Shown here piece by piece: positions 46,287-58,573 of a stretch of 64,000 bases of DNA. The stretch comes from Combretum micranthum. Its lineage: Eukaryota; Streptophyta; Magnoliopsida; Myrtales; Combretaceae. The stretch is from the NCBI GenBank assembly GCA_024138025.1, contig JAMXBD010000233.1, positions 682,001-746,000 on the forward strand, given 5' to 3'. The translations under genes were made by a program, and so were the position numbers. The notes beneath the pieces are model-generated. The model had not been told where the DNA came from, did no database searches, and saw only the letters and a list, made by a program, of their open reading frames with translations. Within the stretch, counting starts at the first letter, position 1. The number at the start of each line of letters is the position of its first letter.

Positions 46287-47707
46287 CGATATGACGAGGC
46301 AATTCTGAAGATAAGAAAGAGGTGCAAGAAGGAAGGTGCACCGATTTTGCCATAGATGAGGACGAAGTAGTGAGAATGAAAGGCAGACTATGTGTTCCAG
46401 ATGACGAGGACATAAGAAAGGAAATCATGGATGAAGCACATCACTCTGGATACACCATGTATCCAGGAGGAACAAAGATGTACCAAGAATTGAAGAGCCA
46501 CTATTGGTGAAACGGCATGAAGAGAGACGTAGCGGACTTTGTGTTGAAATGTCCCACATGCCAACAAGTAAATGTAAAGCACCAAAGGCCTGGTGGACTT
46601 CTGAAATCCTTGCCAATACTTGAGTGGAAATGGGACCAAATCACAATGGATTTTGTGTGTGGATTACCACGGACGTCGGTCGGATATGATGCGATTTGGG
46701 TCATAGTGGATCGATTGACGAAGACGGCACATTTCCTTCTAATGAACATGACGTACTCTATGGACAAGTTGGCAAGAATGTACATAAGAGAAATAGTACG
46801 CTTGTATGGAGTACCCGCTGGGATAGTCTCCGACCGAGACCCAAGGTTTGTATCCAAATTTTGGACAAGTTTGCAGAAATGTATGGGAACTAAGCTACAT
46901 TTTAGTATAGCTTATCACTCTCAGACGGATGGTCAATCGGAGAGGACAATACAAACATTGGAGGATATGCTGGGAGCCTGTGTGATAGAGTTCAAAGGTA
47001 GTTGGGACGCACACCTACCTTTGGTAGAGTTTTCCTACAACAACAGCTACCATTCCACGATCCAGTTGCCACCTTATGAAGCATTGTATGGAAGAAGATG
47101 TCGATCACCTTTGTTTTGGGATGATGTAGAAAAGTTAAGCATCGGACCTAACTTGGTACAAGATGCGACCGACAAGGTGAGGATCATTCGACAAAAGATG
47201 AAGGAGGTTCAAGATAGGCAAAAGAGTTGGGCGGATATGAAAAGACGTACACTTGAGTTTGAAGTTGGAGACCATGTGTGCTTGAAGGTAAATCCCATCA
47301 AAAGTATTCGTCGAGTTCGAGCACAAGGGAAGTTGAGCCCATGATATGTTGGACCGTTTGAAGTACCTGAAAGAGTAGGAGATCTTGCTTATCGTCTGGC
47401 ACTACCTCCTAGCTTATCTAGAATTCATAATGTATTCCATATGTTAGTCCTACGAAAGAATATGTCAGACCCTACCAAAATTGCAGAGTTAGAACTTGTT
47501 CAGCTGAAAGAAAATCTCACATACGAGGAACACCCAGTTCAGATCCTAGATTATAAGGTGCAAAAGCTTCAGAACAAGGAAATCAAGTATGTGAAGGTTC
47601 TATGGAGAAACCATTCACATGAGGAAGAAACCTGGGAGGCAGAAAGCAACATACGCCAGAAGTACCCGAGTCTGTTCAAAGAATCAGGTATGAATCTCAA
47701 GTTTTGA
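46287..47707 (+). pseudogene. pol: Element B integrase and chromodomain
   Basis: A frameshift lies near 46,319. The HHCC finger has one His changed to Tyr (MYPGG, about 46,460; A keeps MH) and an intact CPTCQQV. TGA 46508-46510 stands where A has TGG. The open frame 46517-47344 has the DDE core: ITMDFV, SDRDPRF and QTDGQSERT all with their acidic residues. TGA 47342-47344 follows KLSP, then LAYRLALPP. The chromodomain (HPVQILDYKVQKL, YVKVLWRNHS, EETWEAE, KYPSLF) runs to 47707 in frame. Confidence 0.9.
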
Positions 47708-47723
47708 GGAAAAAACTTTCTTT

Positions 47724-47731
47724 AAGGGGGG
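47724..47731 (+). other. Polypurine tract of element B
   Basis: AAGGGGGG, five bases before the 3' LTR. Confidence 0.8.
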
Positions 47732-48433
47732 TATGTTGTAAGTCCCCGAATTTTTGGATCCAAATTAAAGACCTAAAACCTAATCGAAAGTCAACCGGAT
47801 TTCCAGAGTCAACAAAACCCTAGTTTACCGTAACCGCTTAAGTCCAGCATTGCCATTTTCTCTAGCCCTAGAAAACAAAGTTAGAAAAGTTAGCTATAAT
47901 GGTTCGTAATAGCTATAGGTTGCGTAAAAATATCAGATTGAAGAAATTCGAGTGTCTTTGAACCCGATCGGACATAGTTCTTGAAAAATATCTCCAGAAG
48001 CCCAGAATAGGAAAATTATTCCGAATATACCGTTATGCTCGTAAAAATATAAGGTTTTCAAAAATATCAACTTCGTAATTTTTTGGTGGCTAAAAATATC
48101 AGATATCGCTTTTATACGCTTATTTTCTTACTACCGACATTAAATTGTCATATCTACTTTTACATTACACTATTTTCTACTATTCTACACTATTCATCTA
48201 TCTCTACTTTTTCTTACAACTTACTCTTACAAACCATACACCTATTTCTTACACATTTTCATTTTCAATACAATTTCACATCTTCATTTCTTACTTTTAA
48301 TTAACAAAATAACAAAAAAATCAAATTTTGTCTTCCCCATGCCTTGAAATTGCGCCGGCCCCCACTCTTGATGCCCTCAATTTGTTTTATTTTTCATTTA
48401 TTTAATTAACACAAATTATCTCCCACATTTTCC

Positions 48434-48441
48434 TATAAATA
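48434..48441 (+). promoter_or_regulatory. TATA box of B 3' LTR
   Basis: CCTATAAATACCCC; a GC-rich GCGCCGGCCCCCAC block sits about 80 bases upstream, the same spacing as in A. Confidence 0.65.
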
Positions 48442-50199
48442 CCCCCTCATACCTTCACTTCTTTCACACCACTTCTTCACTAAAGTTACTCTCTCAAAAT
48501 TTCTCTTCAATTCTCTCTAAGAAAGTTCTTCAAGAAGTTCTCTTTAGTTCATCTCCTTAGGTAAAAATTCTTCAAGATTTCTTTATGTTCATCTACTTAG
48601 TCTGAACTTAGTGTGTGTTTTCTAAAACCATGAAGGTTAAGAAAGCAACAATAGGTTCATACTTTGTTTCTGTTCATAATCACAATTCCTTTATGTTCAT
48701 TTATGTTTCTTTTATGTTCATTACTATCTAATATATCTATATAGTTATTATTTAGAGCATATAAGCTCATTGTCTTGCAATTTATTTACTTCATTGTAAT
48801 TTATTTATTTCAAGTTGTTTTTAAGACTAGTCATTCTAGTCTTAGACTTGTTCTCATCAAGTCAAAACATTTCATTTTCTTTTCGGGACTGGTCTTTTCT
48901 TAGTTCTAGAGTACCTTGAAGAAGCTAAGGTCCCAATACTTGATTTATTTCTTTATATGCTTATTCTTCTAAGTTATTATGTTCTTTTCATATTTTCATA
49001 GCTTATGATTCATATTCATGCATGAACATAATGCTTTTGTCTCAACAAAAATTTAATGAAGAAGTGTTTTCTTAAACTAAAGGTTCATTTTAAATAAATG
49101 TAGGAAATAGATTTCTTAGAAACTGAAGAACATGCTTGGAAAGGATTTTTCTCAAATAAACAAAAGATTTCATGAAAACTTATCTTTCATCAAGAATTAG
49201 AAATTCTTTTGAAATCATTATAAAGCAACAAAAGTATCATTTTATTACTTTTAAAAGTTGTTTAGAAAATAAAACCACTCCTTAGGAATTTAAAGTATCC
49301 ACAAGAGATTGAATTTAGAAAAAAATATTCATCTCAAATAACTCAAGAATCATTTCCAAAGTAAAATGAATATTCAAAAATGATCTCAAGTTCAAGTTTT
49401 TTAAAACCTTACTTTTCATAAGTTGAGACAACTTCATTTACTTCATACATTTGTTATGAGTCATTACATATATGTATATACCTTTCAAAAATTTTACAAA
49501 AATACTTGAAATAATTATCTTTTCAAATGAGCTTTGCTTACAAGAAGGAAAGCAAGTCTTTGTAAATTCGTGGCAAATCTGGTCACTATCTTTTCGGAAC
49601 CCAAACGACTTAGTTTTGTGAAAATAAGCCTAGAAATGCGTAGAACTTTTCGAGTAGGTAGAAAATGGTATATTATACGCGAAATTCCGAGTTAAAATGA
49701 GCAAGTTATGGCCATTTTAAGTTGGAATTTTCCCTTATACGATTTTACCGCGATTTTAAGACAAGTTTAAAATCTTCAAGAATAGAAGTTTTATGAAAGA
49801 CTCATTTTGGGTATTTCATTTTTTTAGGTGACGAGGGACCCGAGATTGTCTATCTGGAGTATTATTTTGATTAGATCCACCGATATGGAATGAGTTAATT
49901 CTTTTCCTAAGTTCATTTCCTTGTTTGTGCTTGTAATTAGTAGCACTAGAAAATTAGGCAAAGATAAATGAACAATTGTTATGAAATAATTGTTGAATGA
50001 AAATTAAGTATATCAAAAGACGATATGTTGAATAAAGTGTGACTTTTGTATTGAGATGATGAAATTATGATTGATCACTTTTAATATGAATTCAACTTAT
50101 ATGGTCAATGTTTAAATTGAAATTTATTTATGCATATCATATACATGAGTCACATTTGTTCACTACTTTTCTTCGTGTGGGGAAACGAAGAAATGGTAG

Positions 50200-50285
50200 T
50201 GGTGGCTGGTAGGAGCCGGTAAGTCTACATGGTGGCTAGTAGGAGCCGGAAAGTCTACAGGGCAAGCAGGAGCCGGTAAATCTAC
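50200..50285 (+). repeat. Minisatellite in LTR B3'
   Basis: Three units of about 28-31 bases around GGCTAGTAGGAGCCGG and AAGTCTACA; the last is shortened. Confidence 0.7.
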
Positions 50286-50845
50286 AAATAATGATGGTCG
50301 TATGGGCCTGTAACCTCCCAACCCTTGTCATGGAGGGCGTTAAATCCATGCTACACTTGATTTCCAGTTGATCATGTGTGTCTTGCTTGTTCATATGATT
50401 TGTGCATTTTCATATGCGTTGATTAAATACGTGGTTGATTTTCGGAAATGTCTTATAGTTGGAATTACCTCACTAAGCTAGTCATGCTTATACCCTTATA
50501 ATTTTCTATTACAGTATGATTATCTATGATTGGCCTCGAGGAGCCCCGTATGCCAGGTACGAGTATAAGCTACTAGGAGTTTTTGGAAAAAGTTTGTGTA
50601 TTCTTAGTTTTGAACATAGACTTCTAGGAAAAATCTCTATAGTAGGATTATGTAGTAATCATGTTTATTTTGATATTAGTATAGTTGTATGAAGACTTTA
50701 AGGAGGGGAAATGCCCCTAAGATGATGTACGAATTTGTTATGAAATGAAGATCTTATGTTTATCTATTTAAGTTCATACTTGCTTTTGCTATCTATTTAA
50801 ACGTAACACCCCTATGAGTCTCCTACTATCTTGGAAGCACGCCTT

Positions 50846-50908
50846 GTATATGATATTCGAAGCTCCTGAATGACTAAGGTTGTGATCCTCTAGCTTTAAT
50901 ATTGTATG
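50846..50908. other. Conserved 3'-LTR hairpin (B 3' LTR)
   Basis: Inverted repeat GTATATGATATTCGAAGCT / AGCTTTAATATTGTATGC, as in the 5' LTR at 41277. Confidence 0.6.
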
Positions 50909-50949
50909 CGGCGGACTGCCACGTTTAGAGTACCCTCTGGGGCGTGACA

Positions 50950-51270
50950 AAAATAGAAAAAAAGAAATCCAACTATTAGTTGAAACAACATTCGTACATC
51001 AATGAAATCACCTAAGTTTCCTAACACGCAAATCAAGACAATATATCTAAGTGACGATCAACAACAAAATCCTAAAACCCTCGATAACTTCGGAATCAGA
51101 AATTTCAATTTTCGTCAAAAGTCAAATTGAGTCAACTCATAACCCTAGACTCGGTTAAACGATCCCGATAACTAAAAACTATTAAATAATCACAAATAAA
51201 ATAAGATAAAACATAAATGTCGAAGTAAAATATATAAAACGATCAAAACTCAAAAATTATACGTTCTTAC
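50950..51270. other. Unassigned flank of element B
   Basis: It starts AAAAT, expected to be B's target duplication though the left copy is lost. Around 51,115-51,160 there is weak similarity to the AAAGTCAACC and AACCCTAG blocks near LTR starts, so a decayed LTR start may lie here. No coding sequence. Confidence 0.35.
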
Positions 51271-51938
51271 GAACATCTCGACAAAAACGAAAGTCAAATC
51301 GGAACCCTAAAGCCAACAAAGCCTATAACGAACTCTAGTGTTTAAGATCCGGCAATCCTGCGTTTTCAAACCCCAGAAAATGAAATTAAGCTAATAGCTT
51401 AAAATAGTTCGTAATAATATAGGGTAACATAAAAATATCAGATTCGCGAATTCCGAATGTCCTTCGAACTAAAACGGGATCAGTATTCGAAAAGTGTGTC
51501 CCGGAGCTCGGAATATTAAAAATATTCCGTTTATACCAATAGACTCGTAAAAATATAAGGATTCCAAAAATATCAGTTTTAGAATTTTTCGGTAGCTAAA
51601 AATTACAGATATCGCTTATTATGCGTATTTTTATTACTACCGGTACTTTAATTGTCTAGTCTACTATTCATAGTACTTTTTTACTATTCATTACTATTTC
51701 ATTATCTCTACTTTTTCTTACACCTATTTCTTACACCTATATATCTATTTTCTTACTTTTTTCATTTTCAATACAACTTTATTCACATCAACTTTACACA
51801 TTACTTCTTTATTACACAAACCAATAAAATAAAACAATTTCCTCCCCAACACCACCCCGCCCCCTCTTCCTCTTCCAACAATTATTTTTTTCCTTTTCCA
51901 AATTATTTTATTACATCCAAAATTCACTCCAAAAATTC

Positions 51939-51946
51939 TATAAATA
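51939..51946 (+). promoter_or_regulatory. TATA box of LTR D
   Basis: TCTATAAATACCCC, 220 bases upstream of the donor-like site. Confidence 0.6.
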
Positions 51947-53933
51947 CCCCATTCCTCTTCCATTCTTTCACACAATTCATTTCACTACCAAAACTCTCTT
52001 AAAATCTCTCAACAAATTCTCTCTTCAAGAATTCTCTCTATCAAAACTCTCTTTCACCAAATATCCACAAGAATTTCTCTTCATACAATACAACTACCAT
52101 CTCTCCATAACCACATAACCATACATTCACTACCATTTTCATACCACACAAATACCTTAGGTAAAAATTTCTTTCAAACATTTATCTATTCATGTCATGT
52201 AACTTAGCATGACTATGGTGTTGTTTTGAAACTCACATGAGTAGTAAAAGCAACAACATGTTCATGCTTTGTTCTTGTACATAAGCTTTCTATTTTATTA
52301 TGTTGTTACTATTATTGTTATTATTTGCTTCTAATCTAATTTATATATATAGTATTATGTATATATATTTATTTAGAGCATATAAGCTCAATTGTCATTT
52401 ATTTACTTTTAAGTTATGCAATTTATTTATTTCATGTTACTATTAAGACTAGTCTTTCTAGTCTTAGACTTGTCCATATCAAGTCAAAACAACCTTTTAA
52501 TTATTTTCCTTAATCTTTCGGGACTAGTGCATTCTTAGTCCCGAGATGCCTTGATGAAGCTAAGGCTCCAATACTTGATCGAGATTCCTTGATGAAGCTA
52601 AGGTTCCCAATGCTTCATATTTTATTTTTCTTGATTATTATTTATTTCTAGTATTTTCTTATCTTCTTATTACTATATATGCTCATGATACTTGCATTTA
52701 CATAATATTAATGTCTCAACTAATCTAAAAATAGAATTTTACTTTACTTAATGAACTCAAAGCTAAGTTTTCAATTATGTGATTTATCACAAAATCATGA
52801 AGTTATTATCAACATAGAAATAGAGTTTTCTCAACGTTTTCATAAATAACAAAGATAGATTTCCAAGAAAACATAAGAAATAAATATTTTCTTGGTATAT
52901 TATGTTAACCTAAGCTTTTAGTAATATAATTTATTAATATTAAAAGTTTTCACAAAAAAATTTAAGATTTAAACTCTTTTAAACTTCAAAATAAAACTAA
53001 GAAAACAAACTAGTTTTCAAAGTTAAGATAAACTCATAAGGAGATGAACCCACTTAGGAAAAATAATGATTTTCAAATTTCTAAAAAGAAGGAACTCATT
53101 TTCAAAAGAATATAAATAAAGTAAGATTAACAAGAATGGATATTATCAATAAAAGATGATTCTTTTCAAAAGAAATGAAAGAACAAGTTTTAGGAACCAA
53201 AAGGTAACATTTTAGAAATAAATATGAGAAGACAAGATTCATTTTCTAAAAACCATCCTAAATACAAAATTATGAAAATGTTTTCATCAACTTAATATAC
53301 TTCTGATAAATTTGAACTTTAATCACTAGAAGAAAAATTTAATACAAGACTAAAGGATTAAGGAAAAATTTAACTTGTTTTGGAAAAAGGAATGAAGAAA
53401 ATAAAATAAGAATATACTTATTCATAACAACCTAGGAAAAATATAAAGTTTCTTTAAATACTTGAAAGGAAATTTTTAAAGCTAAAGTTTAAATGAATTG
53501 TTTTATGAAATAAATTGTTGAGACACTACCATTAGGATTTTTGCATATAAAGTGAGCTTACCTATATATTCAAAGTGTTTATCAAATATATAATTATATA
53601 CATATATTGTTTCAAAAGGTTTTTCTTTAAAATAAAGTTGAGTTAGAAAACGGATTTGCAAAAGTCTTGAAAAATTCGTTTTAAATCTGTACCTAACGTT
53701 TCCGGAACCCAAATGACCTTTTATGACCAAGATAAGTTTAGAAATGGATAGATCTTTTCGAATAAGTAGAAAATGGTATATTATACGCGAAATTCCGAGT
53801 TAAAATGAGCAAGTTATGGCCATTTTAAGTTGAAATTTCCTCTTATATGATTTTACCGCGATTTTAAGAAAAGTCTAGAGTCTCCAAGAATAGAAAATTC
53901 ATGAAAGATTTATCCCGGGTATCTTTTGTCTAG

Positions 53934-54000
53934 GTGACGAAAGATAAGAGATTACCCTACCCGAGGATTACTACGACTAAGAAGATCGCGAAATGGACGA
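53934..54000 (+). other. Exon-like module in LTR D
   Basis: 67 bases between TTTTGTCTAG|GTGACGA and ATGGACGA|GTGAGTTATT. Same layout as 5360-5429. Confidence 0.4.
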
Positions 54001-55116
54001 GTGAGTTATTCCTCCTAATTTCGTTTCCTTACTTGTACTTGTAAAGTAGTAGCATTAGTATACTAAGAAAAGATAAAATGGATATATTTGGGGAATTCGG
54101 GATTATGTTTATATATGTGATTCTATGTTTATGCGTGAAATGAGAATTAAGAATATCGCAATTTCGAACTGCTTGTTTAAATAATTTTGTTTACTTACTT
54201 GTATGATTGATTATTGTTGCTAAATTGATTGATTGCTCCTAATAAACCTTATTAAGGTTTGGCTTAAGAAAACCAAAACGCTCACGCATAGCATCCATCG
54301 AGTCACATCTTTTTCGGAAGGCTGCTACTCCTACGCGTAGAGTTGGATTAGTTGTGATCGTGCGGTGCCACGGGCCATGTTCCTTCCTGGAGAATCCAAA
54401 TCGCTCGGGGAAAGCGACTCTAGGTTCGGAGCGGAGCCAACCGAACATTGTGGGTGAGGGACCTATGAACTAGCAGTAGAAGGTCGAGGACCTTCAACCC
54501 CGATTCCCTAACCTTTGATACGGAGGGGTAGATCCATTCTATATATGGTTTCCGAATAACTATATATATTTGCGTAATCATGTGATTGTTGCATTGCATG
54601 CATAGTATATGTGTGATTAAATAAATAAACTTGTTTGAAAATATGGTGCGAATGAAAAGGAATATCTCACTAAGCTAGTTGTAGCTTATACCCCTATAGA
54701 TTTTATTGAAATAGGTATACCCGTGGCTTAAATTGAGGATCATGACATTGAGAAAGTCATGGGAGGATGATTTAGCTCCTATGAAGGGAATGGGATCATA
54801 AGATGAAGTAATGTTGTAAGGTTCTTTATATATGCTACCCTATATGATTAGTGATAGATATTTATTTGAAGATAATAGAAGAATAGGCCCTTAAGAATTG
54901 AAATGTGATATGTTTATATTTTATATTAAGTATTCTCTTTGCCTTGTTATTTATTCATTATCAATATAAATTGCGCTACTCCGATGGGTCCCCTTGGTTG
55001 TGATGTACGCCTTGTACATAATATAGAAGCCTTTGCGTGACTAAGGTAATCATTCCTAGGCTTTAGTATTATGTATGCCGGACCGCCACGTTTAGGATAC
55101 CTCTCGGGGCGTGACA

Positions 55117-55277
55117 CATAGAGCGATGATTGAGGATAATGCTATTGAAAGTAGATAAGTTCATATTTCCTATGGACTTTGCTGTATTAGATACGGAAGA
55201 AGACCCAAAGATTCCCTTCATCCTTAGGCACCCATTCATGGCTACTACTGGAGCTGTTATTGATGTGAAGAATATAA
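55117..55277 (+). pseudogene. Fragment of an Athila-type protease
   Basis: From 55138 one frame reads LLKVDKFIFPMDFAVLD, TEEDPKIPFILRHPFM and TGAVIDV, the protease tail of Athila/Tat-type gypsy elements (LGRPFL in the family, here LRHPFM). HRAMIED just upstream is in a different frame, so a frameshift is present. Cut on both sides by LTRs D and E. It may belong to the same element as the Asp-type primer site at 39236. Confidence 0.65.
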
Positions 55278-55963
55278 TGTAAGCCCTTAGATTTTTTTTT
55301 TCGATAGTTTTATTTTCAGAGGTCCGAAACCAAATAAAAACCCTAACAACTATCCAAGTCGAAACAATGAGTTTAAATCCGGCAATCCCATGCTCTTAAC
55401 CTTAAAATAATAAAATTGAGATAATCATAGATTGTAGTCTGTAATAATATAGTGGAACATGAAAAGATCAGATTTACTAAAATCAAGTTCATTTCGGACC
55501 CAAACAAGATCAGTTTTTGAAATTAGAGTTTAGACACATGGCACGATAAAATATTCTGATAACACTGTTAGACTCATAAATAATATAAGGATTCATAATA
55601 TAACATTTTTAGAATTTTTCGATAACTAAAAATACCAGTTATAGCCTTTTTAAGCATATTTTCTTTACTACTAGTACTTTAATTGTCTTGTTTACTATTC
55701 ATTACTATTCACTACTATTCATCTATCTCTATTTTTCCTTACTATCTATTTTTACAAATTGTACACCTATTTTCTTACAATTTTCATTTCTAATACAACT
55801 TTACATCTCTCACATCTTATTTTTCTTTAATAAAAATACAAAAAATAAAAATAAAAATCTCTCCCTCTTTTCTCCATGTATGGTGCCAGCCCCTCCCTCT
55901 TTCACTCACATTTATTTTATCTTTAACTTATTTATTTACCACAAATTACCCTCTACTTTTCCC

Positions 55964-55971
55964 TATAAATA
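55964..55971 (+). promoter_or_regulatory. TATA box of LTR E
   Basis: CCCTATAAATACCACCCC, about 100 bases upstream of the donor-like site. Confidence 0.6.
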
Positions 55972-56843
55972 CCACCCCTTCTTTCCCCTTCTTTCACACA
56001 TTTCTTTCACTACCAAAATTATCCCAAAATCTCTCTAAGTTCTCTCTACTTTCTTCTTCTATAGGTAAAAATATTGCAAGCTTTCTTTATATTCATGTAG
56101 CTTAGTATGAACATAGTGTGTGTTTTCTAAACGCATAGAGGTTAGGAAAGCAACAATATGTTCATACTTTATTCTTGTTCATACCTAAATTCTATGCTAT
56201 GATATTATTATTATTTTGTTTCTTATGTTCATGAAACTTAGCATGAACATAGTATGTGTAATCTAAACCCATTAAGGTTAAGAAAGCAGCAATATGTTCA
56301 TATTTTGTTCTTATTCATACATTCACTATTATGTTTTTGTTATTATTATGCTCTTATTGCTCTTATTATTATCATGCTTTTTCTTTTCTTTCTTTTCTCT
56401 TTTCTTTTGGAACTAGTTTATTCTTAGTTACGGGAAGCCTTGATGAAGCTAAGGATCCCAATACTTGACCTTATTATTATGATTATTTGCTTCTTATATC
56501 TTTTATTATCTTATTTTGTGTTATTCTTATCTTTTTCATGACTACATAATCATATTCATGCATGGCTAAGATGTTGTTGTCTTAATGAAAATAAAAAGAG
56601 TTCTTGCTTTAATAACAAAAATAAGACTAAACTCTTTTTAAAATAAACTTTATCACTTAACAAATATTTTTCATCAAGACTTATAAAATTGTTTTTTAAC
56701 AAATTATTTTCAAAATATTATATAAACCCATCATGAAATCTCAAAATATCTATAAAGAAGATTTCTTCCAAATATAGCTATGTAGATATACGCTCTCTTT
56801 TCAATAATGGTAACATGAAAATTTTTTATATGAAACTTTAATG

Positions 56844-56848
56844 TTAAT
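56844..56848. repeat. Target site duplication TTAAT of LTR F (left)
   Basis: Repeated at 61028-61032. Confidence 0.8.
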
Positions 56849-57983
56849 TGTCACGCCCCGAGTGTATCCTAGTAGTAATAAACAAGATACACTTGAATAC
56901 TATTACTAGTTGAATAACATATTTTTAATCAACAGGATCTTTTAATTGCTTGGATGAGATGGAAAAGTATATATAAGACATAAATTAGTAAATAACTGTC
57001 ATACCAAATTTGTGAATAATAAAAATATTACAGACCATAACATTTTCTATAAACTCCTGCAAATACATAGCTAAAGTTTCTAATGCAAGATACTTGTAAC
57101 TAAAATAGAAATATAATATTAACCTATACTATTCCTTAAGCTTCCAGCTTCTAAATTCTTATCGGGACCATGCTCTTGGTAGTAATGAGCCAAGGTCGCA
57201 ATGTGAACCTGAAAGGACTGTTGGAGTGTAAGGTAAACCACGAACTCAATGAATAACCAGAACTTATTACATAACACATAAGTTATTTAACAATCATATG
57301 AAATGTATCAATCAAACATATATACAAATACAAGCCTGGATAACTCGGAATCCAAACAAGATGAAGATTTATGCCCTCTCATTGGGGTTGAAGGATCAGA
57401 ATCTATGGCCTACCTACCTAGGAGAGACTAAGCTTTTAGGAAACAACAATGCTCAGTTTAATTATCTTTTTGAATTTATCGTGACTTAACATTTGTTTCC
57501 TGCTTTAGCTTTAGAAACTCCACTAAGTGTTAGTTATTTCCGATCAATACCATAAGTGACGTCCTTCATTTACCATTTAGTTCATATGGTATCAATAGAA
57601 TAAAGGTAATCTTGCGATTAACTAATAGGTTTCTTACCTAGATAAACCAAGCATTACTAGAGATTCGAAATACTAACACCTAGTACGCTACCACTTACTC
57701 AAATGCTGTTTTATGCAAAATATGCAATGCATATACAATTTCCATTATGGTATTAGTAGTTTTTAATTAAATTGAAGGTGATCAACCAATACATAGACAT
57801 TCAATCATGTTACTCAAACAATATAGTCATTCATAATTCTGTTGTCATCATTATTAGAGTGACTTGGCAATCTATACAATAAATAGTTCCCATAAACCCA
57901 TACAGTGCACTCAAGTTATTATCTTTTATTTAAAGTTCGCTAAGTTACAAGCACATACAATGTAATAAGACTGAGTTACTTAC

Positions 57984-58043
57984 CTACTCATGTCGGTCAA
58001 TCGTAGTAGTCGTCATGAAAATCCTCACGAGTATCTAATTCAC
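57984..58043 (-). other. Exon-like module in LTR F
   Basis: On the minus strand GTGAATTAGATACTCG opens and CGACATGAGTAG|GTAAGTAA closes the module. An ATG again lies just before the donor. Confidence 0.35.
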
Positions 58044-58573
58044 CTATTGAGATGATTAATATATTAATCAATGACACATAAACTATATGATTAAACCCCT
58101 ATGAGTGTCTAAATGTCCTATCTTGTTGCTAGGTTTTCATTTTATTACTATATTATTTATTTAGAGATCTTAAGATAATCGAAGATAATCAATTATTTTT
58201 AAGTTGTTTGTCTTGATTTTGTTTGTATACTATCTATCAAGGGGTATTCGGGAATTTAACAATTTAGTTAGTTCACTTTCATAGTTATATTATTGTTTAA
58301 AAACTAAGGTTTTCTTTCGATTTATTTGATATAAATTTCTGATAAAGTAAAAATATCCCTGTATTCACAAAATTAGACTATTTAAATTTCCATTATTATC
58401 CATTTATTTATAAGTATGTATTTAAATAAATATTTGATAATTACTATACTTCTAACTTTTCTTGTAAAACATATTAGATCCATCTATACTAAATAAAATA
58501 CAATTAGTAACATTAAGATTTGATGAATTTAAACATTATTTTCAAAAATGTCAATAATTTTATCTTTTGGTCG

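Larger units (their letters stand above)
39361..50949 (+). mobile_element. Element B: Tekay/Del-type chromovirus with an extra ORF before gag
   Basis: The 5' LTR is truncated at about 39361 (only its last ~490 bases remain, themselves split by a copia LTR), followed by primer site, an extra ORF, gag, protease, RT, RNase H, integrase, chromodomain and a full 3' LTR. The surviving 5' LTR is nearly the same as the matching 3' LTR end, so the insertion is younger than most LTRs here. The right flank begins AAAAT; the left duplication is lost with the truncation. Confidence 0.85.
47737..50949 (+). mobile_element. 3' LTR of element B (3213 bp)
   Basis: It starts TGTAAGTCCCCG and ends GGGGCGTGACA. 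In order: GC-rich GCGCCGGCC (48351), TATAAATA (48434-48441), donor CTTAG|GTAAAAATT (48561), AAATTCCGAGTTAAAATGAG (49682), CTCATTTTGGGTATTTC (49801), acceptor TTTTTTTAG|GTGACGAGG (49827), mini-exon whose donor GT is lost (ATATGGAATGAGTT, 49884), minisatellite (50200-50285), a weak hairpin block (50,350), acceptor TTCTATTACAG (50514) and the 3' hairpin (50846-50908). It is the most complete LTR here. Confidence 0.92.
51270..55116 (+). mobile_element. Long gypsy LTR D (5' end unresolved)
   Basis: From GAAAGTCAAATCGGAACC it follows the family: TATAAATA (51939-51946), donor CTTAG|GTAAAAATT (52161), the AAATTCCGAGTTAAAATGAG block near 53,790, GGGTATCTTTTGTCTAG|GTGACGA (53933), mini-exon 53934-54000 ending ATGGACGA|GTGAGTT, a GC-rich variable block at 54,240-54,500, hairpin ATATATGGTT/AACTATATAT near 54,540, terminal hairpin 55014-55077, and the end CTCGGGGCGTGACA. 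CATAG follows; its left partner was not found. Confidence 0.75.
55278..56848 (+). mobile_element. Long gypsy LTR E, left part
   Basis: It starts TGTAAGCCCTTAG directly after the protease fragment. It has TATAAATA (55964-55971) and donor TATAG|GTAAAAATA (56065). Interrupted by LTR F at 56849 and resumes at 61033. Confidence 0.75.

Noticed and set aside
50200..50285. CRISPR-like repeat array
   Set aside because: Units are directly tandem without unique spacers and lie in a plant LTR.
54239..54448. 69-codon GC-rich minus-strand frame
   Set aside because: It falls in the variable interval of LTR D and contains internally similar short units; no family match and not present in other LTRs.
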